Shown here: positions 9,309 through 17,216 of the stretch, one piece after another | Layout: each line of letters begins with the position of its first letter | How positions within the stretch are numbered: position 1 is the stretch's first letter | Source: an uncultured bacterium | GTDB lineage: Bacteria; Bacillota; Clostridia; Peptostreptococcales; Anaerovoracaceae | Assembly: GCA_905214195.1 (NCBI GenBank) | Contig: CAJMLH010000005.1 | Location: 1 to 64,000 of the forward strand | Reading direction: 5' to 3' | DNA length: 64,000 bases | Position numbers and translations under genes: made by a program | Notes under the pieces: generated by a model | Seen by the model: the letters and a program-made list of their open reading frames with translations, nothing else | Told to the model about the DNA's origin: nothing | Databases searched by the model: none

Positions 9309-9354
9309 TCGGTAGAATAAGAATGGTTATATCTTATTCTACCGATTTTATTGT
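9309..9354 (+). terminator. Long perfect hairpin, probable terminator
   Basis: TCGGTAGAATAAGA (9309-9322) and TCTTATTCTACCGA (9332-9345) form a perfect 14-bp stem with a 9-base loop, followed by TTTTATTGT. It probably ends transcripts from the activase and the block before it. The stem is A+T-rich and unusually long for a terminator. Confidence 0.55.
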
Positions 9355-9379
9355 AACTCACGGCACCTTATGGTATATT
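9351..9379 (+). promoter_or_regulatory. Probable promoter of the 9410 gene
   Basis: TTGTAA (9351-9356) and TATATT (9374-9379, preceded by TGG as an extended -10) are 17 bp apart, about 30 bp before the start codon. Confidence 0.55.
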
Positions 9380-9409
9380 AAAATCAAAAGCAGCCATAGG
9401 AGAAAAATT

Positions 9410-10129
9410 ATGAAAAATATTACTCGGCAGCAGCTATTTGAAACGGATAAGCGTCCCGTCACATGTCCCGACGAATATTTAAAGCATTACGGAGATGATT
9501 GCTTTGCCGCAGAGCCGGAAATGAAAAAGCTGATTTTCCAAAATTTCCGCCTGCAAAAAGCTCTTATCGAAGAATATGCTTGCATGAAAGAAGCACTGCT
9601 TCAAGATGAAAGTTTGCTGCCTGAAAATTTTGGATTTAATGCATTATTCTTCACCTGCAATAAGGGTGAAAATAAGGATATTGCAAACAATATCAAAAAA
9701 ATATACGGAACAATTCTCAATGTCAGAGACGAAAGGGGAAACCTTATAGGCTATCAGACATCGGACACCTTACCTATGGCTCGCAGCATAATCAAGGAGT
9801 TATGGGATGAGGGGAAAATAGATAAACACCTGACTCACTTCCTGTCCTCTGAGGCTACAGGAGGCAGCATAAGTCCTTATATGACTGTCGTAATCCTTGA
9901 AAAGAAAGAACCTGCTGTTTCGGCGGCAGCGGACTTAAAGGAAAGTGAATTTTACAAGACTCTTATCTGTGATATTGTAAACTGCGGACTGGGAGGATTT
10001 TTCAGCAATAAATTTTCAACGGAAGAACTGGAAAGCGATTTATATATCAGAGCGCTAATGGAACTTGGTCATGATGTATATGTTTTCGGCGAGGAAAACA
10101 GTTCGTTATACCATATAATAGTTAAATGA
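9410..10129 (+). CDS. Uncharacterised protein, 239 aa
   Basis: I do not recognise this family. The start is set by AGGAG at 9398-9402, seven bases before the ATG; the frame is open further upstream to 9323, but that would begin inside the terminator loop. The product is soluble, with no signal peptide or membrane segment. The sequence is mildly acidic, with a mixed alpha/beta look. Features to search with are RQQLFETDKRPVTCPDEYL near the N-terminus, LPMARSIIKELWDEGKI in the middle and LIRALMELGHDVYVFGEEN-like sequence at the end (written LYIRALMELGHDVYVFGEEN). It has its own promoter and terminator, so the neighbours give no clue. Confidence 0.75.
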   Translation: MKNITRQQLFETDKRPVTCPDEYLKHYGDDCFAAEPEMKKLIFQNFRLQKALIEEYACMKEALLQDESLLPENFGFNALFFTCNKGENKDIANNIKKIYGTILNVRDERGNLIGYQTSDTLPMARSIIKELWDEGKIDKHLTHFLSSEATGGSISPYMTVVILEKKEPAVSAAADLKESEFYKTLICDIVNCGLGGFFSNKFSTEELESDLYIRALMELGHDVYVFGEENSSLYHIIVK

Positions 10130-10136
10130 ACGAATT

Positions 10137-10182
10137 AAAATCACGGTAAGCCGGCTTTGCATGCTGCCGTGATTTTGCTTTG
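10137..10182 (+). terminator. Terminator after the 9410 gene
   Basis: AAAATCACGG (10137-10146) pairs with CCGTGATTTT (10167-10176) around a 20-base loop. T-rich sequence follows, with part of the T-run inside the stem. Confidence 0.65.
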
Positions 10183-10261
10183 TAAAAGACTTTTGGAGTC
10201 AATTTGCAATTCCTTTTTGCAATAAGGAATGCACATTTTTTACAAATAATAAAATCAAAAC

Positions 10262-10290
10262 TTGAAAGGAACTTTAGACGGTGATATAAT
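10262..10290 (+). promoter_or_regulatory. Promoter of yebC
   Basis: TTGAAA (10262-10267) and consensus TATAAT (10285-10290) are 17 bp apart. AAGGAGGT follows at 10315-10322, six bases before the yebC ATG. Confidence 0.75.
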
Positions 10291-10328
10291 AATCATGACG
10301 AAAATATATCACTTAAGGAGGTGTCTCC

Positions 10329-11057
10329 ATGGGAAGACACGGTACAATAGCCGGAAGAAAAGCAGCGCAAGACTCAAAAAGAGCTGCGATGTTTACTAAA
10401 TATGCAAGAGCAATTACAGTTGCAGCCAAGGACGGCGGCGACCCTGAATATAATGCTTCGTTAAGATTGGCAATAGAAAAAGCCAAAGCCATTTCCATGC
10501 CTAACGATAACATCAACAGAGCAATAAAAAAGGGAACAGGCGAAATGGCCGGTGAAACTTACGAAGAACTTAAATTTGAAGGTTACGGAGTAGCCGGAGT
10601 AGCCGTTATAGTAGAAGCTCTTACTGACAACAATAACAGAACCACTTCATCAGTAAGATCAACCTTTGACAAATACGGCGGCAATCTGGGAGCACCCGGA
10701 TGTGTATCGTATATGTTCTCAAGAAAAGGTATTATTCTTATAGAAAAAACAGATGATATAGATGAGGACACTTTACTTGAGGCAGCACTGGAAGCAGGTG
10801 CAGACGACATGATTGTTCACGATGACAGCTTTGAAATCGTAACAGACCCATCTGTACATACAGATGTCCATCATGCCCTTACAGATGCAGGATATGAAAT
10901 AGCAGAATCCGATGTTGAGCAAGTTCCGTCAATGGAATCAACTCCGACAGACCCTGCTGATATCAAAAAATTAGCTAAGATGATAGAAGTTCTTGAAGAT
11001 AATGATGATGTACAAAAAGTATATACAAATTGTGCCATAGATCTTTATGAGGAATAA
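10329..11057 (+). CDS. yebC: YebC/PmpR (TACO1-like) family protein
   Basis: This 242-residue protein has the full family length. YebC/TACO1 proteins were first described as DNA-binding regulators; more recent work links them to relief of ribosome stalling on proline-rich stretches. The N-terminus MGRHGTIAGRKAAQDSKRAA is a variant of the family signature (usually GHSKW.NI). Family segments NINRAIKKGTGE, YGVAGVAVIVEALTDNNNRT and GGNLGAPGCVSYMF are present. It has a strong promoter and ribosome site. The probable 6S RNA gene follows it. Confidence 0.95.
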   Translation: MGRHGTIAGRKAAQDSKRAAMFTKYARAITVAAKDGGDPEYNASLRLAIEKAKAISMPNDNINRAIKKGTGEMAGETYEELKFEGYGVAGVAVIVEALTDNNNRTTSSVRSTFDKYGGNLGAPGCVSYMFSRKGIILIEKTDDIDEDTLLEAALEAGADDMIVHDDSFEIVTDPSVHTDVHHALTDAGYEIAESDVEQVPSMESTPTDPADIKKLAKMIEVLEDNDDVQKVYTNCAIDLYEE

Positions 11058-11074
11058 TTTATCTTCGATTTACT

Positions 11075-11080
11075 TATAAT
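11075..11080 (+). promoter_or_regulatory. -10 box of the probable 6S RNA
   Basis: A consensus TATAAT lies 10 bp before the closing stem of the RNA. No convincing -35 box is visible at the expected distance. Confidence 0.45.
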
Positions 11081-11086
11081 TAAAAT

Positions 11087-11262
11087 ATTCCTGGGTTATG
11101 CGTTAGGGAATCATAATTGAACCTACACTTTTGAATCGGGAATTCGGAGTTTTCAAAGCGTTATGTCAGGCCTCACTATCAGAGGAAGACAGAGGCAAGA
11201 AACAGAGTACCCACCTATCTTTTGATAGGGCGTCAATTATCTCCCCGACGGTAACCCGGGTA
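11087..11262 (+). ncRNA. ssrS: Probable 6S RNA
   Basis: 6S RNA mimics an open promoter and binds sigma-70/sigma-A RNA polymerase. The ends pair in a closing stem: CCTGGGTTA (11090-11098) with TAACCCGGG (11252-11260), continued by GGG (11106-11108) with CCC (11244-11246). A large unpaired centre follows. Its 3' side carries the small hairpin CCTATC-TTTT-GATAGG (11214-11229). Closer to the tip, GCCTC (11170-11174) pairs with GAGGC (11192-11196). Words such as GAACCTACAC, GTCAGGC, GTACCCACC and GGCGTCAATTATC match my memory of clostridial 6S RNAs. A -10 box precedes it and a terminator follows, so it is a free-standing RNA of about 175 nt rather than a leader of the next gene. A covariance-model search has not been done. 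Confidence 0.72.
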
Positions 11263-11264
11263 TT

Positions 11265-11298
11265 AAATCCAACAGATTTCTGTTGGATTTTCTTTATT
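11265..11298 (+). terminator. Terminator of the probable 6S RNA
   Basis: AAATCCAACA (11265-11274) pairs with TGTTGGATTT (11281-11290) around a 6-base loop, followed by TCTTTATT. Confidence 0.75.
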
Positions 11299-11494
11299 AA
11301 GAAAAAATATATCAAGTTTATGAAAACCCAGGTAGAGCCACAGAAAAAATCAAACATAAATTACGGCAAATATTGTTTCACGCATACTTTGTGAAATATT
11401 TATAAATTTAACAAAAGGGGGTAGTCAAACACTCCCAAATATTATAGAATATAGCCGTTGATTAAACGCAAGGAAAAAGGTAAGGTAGAAAACA
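11299..11494 (+). promoter_or_regulatory. Intergenic region ahead of the formate/nitrite channel, weak promoter
   Basis: This A+T-rich stretch holds no gene. A candidate promoter is TAGTCA (11422-11427) and TAGAAT (11445-11450) with 17 bp between them. A small hairpin, GGGGGT (11417-11422) with ACTCCC (11431-11436), overlaps the -35 region and could be an operator. The ribosome site before the ATG at 11495 is weak (AAGGTAAGG). Confidence 0.35.
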
Positions 11495-12337
11495 ATGAAT
11501 CATTTAAAACCGGTAGAAATATTGGAACAAACAGTAAACAGCGGAATTGCAAAAGCAGGCGGTTCCTTTAGAAAACTTTTCATACTCGGAATATTAGCCG
11601 GAGCTTATATAGCATTTGCGGGAGCAGCGGCAAATATGGGTGCTTTCAATCTCCTTCTTGAGGCCGGAACTTTTGGTCTGGGAAAGATATTATCAGGTAC
11701 TATTTTTACAGGCGGAATAATAATGGTAACTTTGGCAGGGGCCGAACTCTTTACAGGCAACAGCCTTATGACTCTGTCGGTTTTAGAAAAGAAAGTAACA
11801 ATATCTAAGCTTTTAAGAAACTGGATTATTGTTTACATAGCAAACTTTATAGGCAGCGTACTTATAGCATGGATGGTATGCAATACAGGAATACTTACAT
11901 CAGGCAGCGATATGTTAGGTGCATTCACTGTAAAGGTGGCGGCAGGGAAAGTGAATATGACTTTCCTCCAATGCTTACTTTCCGGAATACTCTGCAACTG
12001 GCTTGTATGTCTTGCAGTATGGTCGGCAACGGGAGCTTCCACAACAGTAGGCAAAGTATTTGCGCTGTTTTTCCCTGTATGGCTTTTTGTAACAGGAGGA
12101 TTTGAACACAGCGTAGCTAATATGTATTTTATACCGGCCGGAATATTCGCTTCACAAAATGAAGTCTTTGCAACACTTTCCGGTGCGGCACCTGAAGCTT
12201 TGGCAAATTTAACATGGGAAGGCATGTTAGTAAATAACCTTCTTCCTGTAACCATAGGTAACATAATAGGCGGAGGCGTATTTGTAGCTACTGCATATTG
12301 GCTTGCACTAAAAGGAGGAAAAAACAATGTCAAGTAG
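11495..12337 (+). CDS. Formate/nitrite transporter family channel (FNT)
   Basis: This 280-residue channel has six hydrophobic segments; FNT proteins form pentamers carrying formate, nitrite or hydrosulfide. Family signatures are GAYIAFAGAAANMG in the first segment, GAELFTGNSLMTL in the loop that lines the pore, NWLVCLAVW in the fourth segment and GFEHSVANMYFIPAGI, which holds the gating histidine. In a fermenting anaerobe formate is the most likely substrate, but this is inference. The last 11 bases overlap the OPT transporter gene, so the two are translationally coupled. Confidence 0.93.
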   Translation: MNHLKPVEILEQTVNSGIAKAGGSFRKLFILGILAGAYIAFAGAAANMGAFNLLLEAGTFGLGKILSGTIFTGGIIMVTLAGAELFTGNSLMTLSVLEKKVTISKLLRNWIIVYIANFIGSVLIAWMVCNTGILTSGSDMLGAFTVKVAAGKVNMTFLQCLLSGILCNWLVCLAVWSATGASTTVGKVFALFFPVWLFVTGGFEHSVANMYFIPAGIFASQNEVFATLSGAAPEALANLTWEGMLVNNLLPVTIGNIIGGGVFVATAYWLALKGGKNNVK

Positions 12338-13931
12338 GCAGCTTACTGTAAGGGGACTGATAATAGGAGCCATAGGAAGCGTAATACTTACTATGAGTTC
12401 AATGTTCATAGCATTAAAGCTAAGCTCGGTGCCATGGCCGATAATGTTTGTAGTGCTTGTTTCAATGTTTGTTTTGAAGTTGTGCGGCAATACTAATCTT
12501 CAGGAAATAAATGTTACTCAGACAGCAATGTCGGCAGGAGCTATGGTTGCAGGAGGGCTGGCATTTACTATTCCGGGAATATGGATGTTAAATCCCGATG
12601 CAGATGTAAGTCTTGGGGAGCTGCTTGCAGTTACTCTTGGCGGAGTTGTTTTAGGTCTGATATTTACTGCTTTGTTCAGAAAATATTTTATTGAAACAAA
12701 AGAATTACCATTTGCCATGGGGCAGGCTGCCGCAGCAACTTTAGAAGTAAGCGATAAAGGCTCCAAAAAGGTGATAATGCTGTTCTCTTCAATGGCAGCT
12801 GCCGGAATATTTACTTACCTGAGAGATTGGAAGATGAAAATTGCTTCCACGATTTTAAGTACAAAGACAGCAGTCTACGGCTCATTTATGGGAATATGGC
12901 TGTCTCCGATGTTGATTTCCATAGGATATATAATTGGACCTGTAGTAATAGGTGTTTGGTTCTTAGGAGCACTGATAGGAGATTTCGGTATACTGATTGG
13001 CGGAGTTGAATTGGGACTATGGGATTCTGTAGTAGCGGCAAATATTAAGTCTTCCCTTGGAATCGGACTTATGGTAGGAACGGGAATAGGTATCCTGATA
13101 AAAGGAATTATCCCTAAAGCTAAGGACATATTCGGCTCTATGTTTGCAAAAGATCGACTTGGCGATAACTTTATAAATATGCGTTGGGCACCTTTGATAA
13201 TGGCTTTGTTGGCATTTGTATTTACAATCGTTACAGACATGGGCGTAATTGCATCTGTTGTTACCATACTTGGCGCATGGCTGACTACATCTATGGCAGC
13301 ACAATGCGTAGGACAGTCAGGAATAAATCCGATGGAAATTTTCGGAATAATCGTCCTTATAGCAACTAAGGCTGTATCTGATATCGGCGAGGTAGAAGCA
13401 TTTTTTGTTGCGGCGGTTATAGCTGTTGCATGTGGCCTGGTCGGCGATGTAATGAATGATTTTAAAGCCGGACATATGCTTCACACAGATCCGAAATCTC
13501 AGTGGATAGCAGAAGTCGTTGGCGGTCTTATAGGCGGAGTAGTATCGGTTTTAATACTCTTTGTAATATTAAAAGCATACGGCCCTGAAGCTTTCGGAAG
13601 CGAAATGTTCCCGGCTGCTCAAGCATCTGCCGTGGCAGCTATGGTTGGAGGTATTTCAAACATGCCTGCATTTATAATAGGACTTATTGTTGCAACTTTA
13701 CTTTATTGTATCAATTTTCCTGTTATTACTTTGGGACTCGGCGTATATTTGCCGTTCTACCTTTCAGCTACGGCAACAATAGGCGGAGCAATAAGATTTG
13801 CAGTTGACAAGCTGGCACCTAAATTTGAAGAAGACGGTAAGGGAACTATAATAGCCTCCGGTCTTTTGGGAGGGGAATCAATAGTAGGCGTAATAATAGC
13901 AATGTATTATGCTTATCAAATAATAGCATAA
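12327..13931 (+). CDS. OPT family oligopeptide transporter
   Basis: This 534-residue polytopic membrane protein of the oligopeptide/metal-chelate transporter family has about 14 hydrophobic segments. It has the bacterial OPT size and the segments LQEINVTQTAMSAGAMVAGG, KELPFAMGQAAAATLEV and DPKSQWIAEVVGGLIGGVVS. OPT proteins usually import small peptides by proton symport. AAAGGAGG lies before the ATG inside the end of the channel gene. Only 17 bp without a terminator separate it from polA, so the transport pair may read through into polA-coaE. Confidence 0.9.
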   Translation: MSSRQLTVRGLIIGAIGSVILTMSSMFIALKLSSVPWPIMFVVLVSMFVLKLCGNTNLQEINVTQTAMSAGAMVAGGLAFTIPGIWMLNPDADVSLGELLAVTLGGVVLGLIFTALFRKYFIETKELPFAMGQAAAATLEVSDKGSKKVIMLFSSMAAAGIFTYLRDWKMKIASTILSTKTAVYGSFMGIWLSPMLISIGYIIGPVVIGVWFLGALIGDFGILIGGVELGLWDSVVAANIKSSLGIGLMVGTGIGILIKGIIPKAKDIFGSMFAKDRLGDNFINMRWAPLIMALLAFVFTIVTDMGVIASVVTILGAWLTTSMAAQCVGQSGINPMEIFGIIVLIATKAVSDIGEVEAFFVAAVIAVACGLVGDVMNDFKAGHMLHTDPKSQWIAEVVGGLIGGVVSVLILFVILKAYGPEAFGSEMFPAAQASAVAAMVGGISNMPAFIIGLIVATLLYCINFPVITLGLGVYLPFYLSATATIGGAIRFAVDKLAPKFEEDGKGTIIASGLLGGESIVGVIIAMYYAYQIIA

Positions 13932-13948
13932 AGAAAGACGGGTATTTT

Positions 13949-16609
13949 ATGGAAAGAAGGATTGTTATAATAGATGGAAACAGCCTTATAAACAGGGCTT
14001 TTTATGCAGTACAAAGACCGATGATAACCAAGGAGGGTATTTACACTCAAGGTGTTTACGGATTTTTGAACATGCTGCAAAAAATAGAAAATGACTACAA
14101 ACCTGAGTATCTCACTGTAGCATTCGACTTAAAAGCGCCCACTTTCCGACATATCGAATATAAAGAATATAAGGCAGGACGAAAAGCAATGCCTCCTGAA
14201 CTTGTGATGCAGATGCCTATAGTCAAAGATGTCCTTAGAGCGATGAATATAGAAATTTTAGAACTTGAAGGATATGAGGCTGATGACATTATAGGAACAG
14301 TCGCAAAAAAGGCTGAAGAAGCGAATATAAACGCACTTGTAATTACCGGAGATAAGGACGCTTTGCAGCTGGTTTCAGACAAGACTGAAGTTTTAATAAC
14401 TAAAAAAGGCATAACAGATTTCGAGCTTTATGATACAGATAAGATAAGAGAAAGATACAATCTTACTCCTCAGCAATTTATAGACTTAAAAGGACTTATG
14501 GGAGACTCATCCGACAATATACCGGGAATCCCCGGTGTCGGCGAAAAGACAGGAATCAAGCTTTTGGAACAGTTTGGCTCAATAGAAAATATGCTTGCGC
14601 ATACAGATGAAATTTCGGCGCAAAAGCTTAGAACAAAAGTGGAAGAAAACGCACAGCTTGCAATCCTCAGCAGAAGACTTGCCACCATAAATACAGCCGT
14701 TCCAATGGACATAGATATAGAAATGTTCAAAATGAAAGAACCGGACTATGGTAAACTCATAGAGCTTTATACGAAACTTGAGTTTAACAGTTTTTTGAAA
14801 AAGCTGAAAATCACTCCTGAACAAAGCGTTCCTGCATTTAAAGAACGAACTGTAAAAAAAGTAATCATAGATTCAAAGGAAAACCTTGAACTTTTGTCGC
14901 AGCTACAGGGAAAAGACAGAGTATATATCAAAGTTTTCGGAAATATCAGCCATATAGAAACCCCATTTATAGAAAGTGTATTTCTGATGGATAATGACAA
15001 TGCCTTTCTTGTTGACGCTGTTGCCGCAGGTTGTAATGCTTTGGCAGATAAGCTGAATTCTTTACAGCTGAATATCATGGGTTATGAAATTAAAAATGAT
15101 ATATATGCTCTTAAATTTTACGGATTTAAAGAGTATAATATAGTTTTTGATAATTCGATAGCTGAATATGTTCTTGATCCGTCAAGAAACAAGTATGAAC
15201 TCAAAAATATTGCTCTCGAACGGTTGCATTGTGACATAGACACAGACCAGAATCCTGTTTCACAGGGAAATCAAATAGATTTGTTTCACGACAGCAATAA
15301 AGATATGTTAGATTACGGGCTTAAGATAGGTTCTGTTTCTATGGCTCTTATGGATATAGAAATGGAAGAGATAAAAGCCAACAATCTTAATCTTGTGTTC
15401 GAGGAAGCCGAACTTCCTCTTATTGAAGTTCTTGCATCCATGGAATTTGAAGGTGTTAAGGTTAACAGTTCTTTCATCGAAAACTTTGGAGAAGAACTAA
15501 AAGAGAAAATAAGCTTGCTTGAAAAAGATATATATATTAGAGCAGGTAAAGAATTTAATATAAATTCACCTATGCAGCTTGGAAATGTATTGTTTGGTGA
15601 CATGGAACTTCCGTTTTTCGGTAAAAAGACCAAAAGAGGGTACAGCACAAGCGCAGAAGTCCTGGAAAAAATAAGAGATAAAGACCCTATAGTAAATATG
15701 GTTCTTGAATACAGAAATCTTACTAAGCTTAACTCTACATATGTAGAGGGAATGAAGCCACTTATTGGAAAAGACGGAAAGATAAGAGCGCATTTTCAGC
15801 AGACTGTAACTGCAACCGGAAGAATCAGCTGTACCGAACCTAATCTTCAAAATATCCCCATAAGACAGGAGCTGGGAAGAAATTTAAGAAAGGCTTTTGT
15901 TGCAGATGATGAGGAACATATCTTAATAGGAGCAGATTACTCACAAATAGAATTGAGAGTGTTAGCCCATCTGTCAGGAGATGAAGAACTTATAGCTGCT
16001 TTTAACAGAGGCGACGATATACACAAGCTTACAGCATCAAGAGTTCTTGGAATTCCGTTCGACGAGGTAACATCTCAGGAAAGAAGCAGAGCCAAGGCAG
16101 TAAATTTCGGCGTAATATATGGAATGAGCGGTTTCGGACTTAGTGAAGAACTTCAAATTTCAAGAAAAGAAGCAGAAAATTATATAAACGACTATTTTGA
16201 CAAACATAAAAAAGTAAAAGAATATATGGATAACCAGATTGCAAGCTGTAAAGAAAAGGGATATTCCGAGACAATATTAGGTCGGAAAAGACCTATTCAC
16301 GAAATAAATGCCTCAGCCTATATGGTAAGGCAGCTTGGTGAAAGGCTTGCAATGAACAGTCCGATACAAGGCAGTGCAGCGGATATAATCAAAGTTGCCA
16401 TGGTAAAGGTTCACAACAGCCTTAGAGCCCGTTTCCCCGAAACAAAGCTTATATTGCAGGTACATGATGAACTGATACTTTGTGTACCTAAAAAGGACGA
16501 AGAAGCTGTGAGGGAATTATTGAAAAATGACATGCAAGAAGCCGTAAAGCTATCGGTAAAGTTGGTAGCAGATGTTAATGAAGGATACACATGGTACGAT
16601 TTGAAATAA
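13949..16609 (+). CDS. polA: DNA polymerase I
   Basis: DNA polymerase I carries out Okazaki-fragment processing and repair synthesis. The 886 residues comprise a 5' nuclease (1 to about 255; GYEADDIIG, TGDKDALQL, MGDSSDNIPGIPGVGEKTG), a proofreading fold (about 305-465) and the polymerase (about 500-886). Polymerase motif A is DYSQIELRVLAHLSGD from residue 663, motif B is RAKAVNFGVIYGMSGFGLS and motif C is QVHDE. The proofreading fold lacks the ExoI D-x-E pair, although remnants such as GYEIKNDIYALKFYG remain, so 3'-5' exonuclease activity is probably absent, as in Bacillus-type enzymes. It is four bases from coaE. Confidence 0.98.
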   Translation: MERRIVIIDGNSLINRAFYAVQRPMITKEGIYTQGVYGFLNMLQKIENDYKPEYLTVAFDLKAPTFRHIEYKEYKAGRKAMPPELVMQMPIVKDVLRAMNIEILELEGYEADDIIGTVAKKAEEANINALVITGDKDALQLVSDKTEVLITKKGITDFELYDTDKIRERYNLTPQQFIDLKGLMGDSSDNIPGIPGVGEKTGIKLLEQFGSIENMLAHTDEISAQKLRTKVEENAQLAILSRRLATINTAVPMDIDIEMFKMKEPDYGKLIELYTKLEFNSFLKKLKITPEQSVPAFKERTVKKVIIDSKENLELLSQLQGKDRVYIKVFGNISHIETPFIESVFLMDNDNAFLVDAVAAGCNALADKLNSLQLNIMGYEIKNDIYALKFYGFKEYNIVFDNSIAEYVLDPSRNKYELKNIALERLHCDIDTDQNPVSQGNQIDLFHDSNKDMLDYGLKIGSVSMALMDIEMEEIKANNLNLVFEEAELPLIEVLASMEFEGVKVNSSFIENFGEELKEKISLLEKDIYIRAGKEFNINSPMQLGNVLFGDMELPFFGKKTKRGYSTSAEVLEKIRDKDPIVNMVLEYRNLTKLNSTYVEGMKPLIGKDGKIRAHFQQTVTATGRISCTEPNLQNIPIRQELGRNLRKAFVADDEEHILIGADYSQIELRVLAHLSGDEELIAAFNRGDDIHKLTASRVLGIPFDEVTSQERSRAKAVNFGVIYGMSGFGLSEELQISRKEAENYINDYFDKHKKVKEYMDNQIASCKEKGYSETILGRKRPIHEINASAYMVRQLGERLAMNSPIQGSAADIIKVAMVKVHNSLRARFPETKLILQVHDELILCVPKKDEEAVRELLKNDMQEAVKLSVKLVADVNEGYTWYDLK

Positions 16610-16613
16610 CGAT

Positions 16614-17216
16614 ATGAAGACAATAGGTTTAACAGGTGGTATAGGAACCGGAAAAACAACAGTTTCCGAATACTTAAAAGAAAAAGGATGCGTAATAATA
16701 GACGCAGATAAAATTTCAAGAGAAATGACGGAAAAGGACTCTCCCGCTTTGGATGAGATAAAACAAAGTTTTGGAGAAAAATATATATCAAAAGAAGGTA
16801 ATCTCGAAAGAAAATTATTGGGAGATCTTGTCTTTAATGACCCAAAAGCTCTGGAAAAATTACAGGCCATCATAACAAAAAAGGTTGAACAAAAAATCGA
16901 CTCTATGTTAAAACAATTAAAGAAGAAAGATAATGACGATATAGTTGTAATTGATGCGCCGCTTCTGTTTGAATGCGGTATGGAATCGGTCGCCGATGAA
17001 AATTGGCTTGTTACGGCAGATACAGACATTCGTATAGACAGAGTAAAAAGGCGTGACGGATTGTCGGAAAAACAAATTATTGACAGAATAAACAATCAGA
17101 TGTCTGAAGCTGAAAAAAGGGGAAAGAGCCGGTATATTATTGATAATTCCGGAACTGTTGAAGAGCTTTACATGCAGATAGATAAGATACTCGAAAGGAT
17201 AAGAGATGAATTTTAA
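16614..17216 (+). CDS. coaE: Dephospho-CoA kinase
   Basis: This enzyme phosphorylates the ribose 3'-OH of dephospho-CoA, the last step of CoA synthesis. The 200 residues match the family length. The P-loop is GGIGTGKTT at residues 8-16, followed by IIDADKISREM and the lid-region segment RVKRRDGLSE. The polA-coaE order is common in Bacillota. It overlaps the next gene by 11 bases. Confidence 0.96.
   Translation: MKTIGLTGGIGTGKTTVSEYLKEKGCVIIDADKISREMTEKDSPALDEIKQSFGEKYISKEGNLERKLLGDLVFNDPKALEKLQAIITKKVEQKIDSMLKQLKKKDNDDIVVIDAPLLFECGMESVADENWLVTADTDIRIDRVKRRDGLSEKQIIDRINNQMSEAEKRGKSRYIIDNSGTVEELYMQIDKILERIRDEF

Noticed and set aside
9309..9345. Terminal inverted repeat of an insertion sequence
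   Set aside because: The arms are only nine bases apart, with a T-rich tail; no transposase is in the window. Terminator is simpler.
9323..9409. 29-residue upstream extension of the 9410 gene
   Set aside because: The start would lie in the terminator loop and before the promoter; ATG 9410 has AGGAG.
11131..11394. 87-codon open frame after yebC
   Set aside because: It runs through the probable 6S RNA and its terminator; no ribosome site and no recognisable protein.
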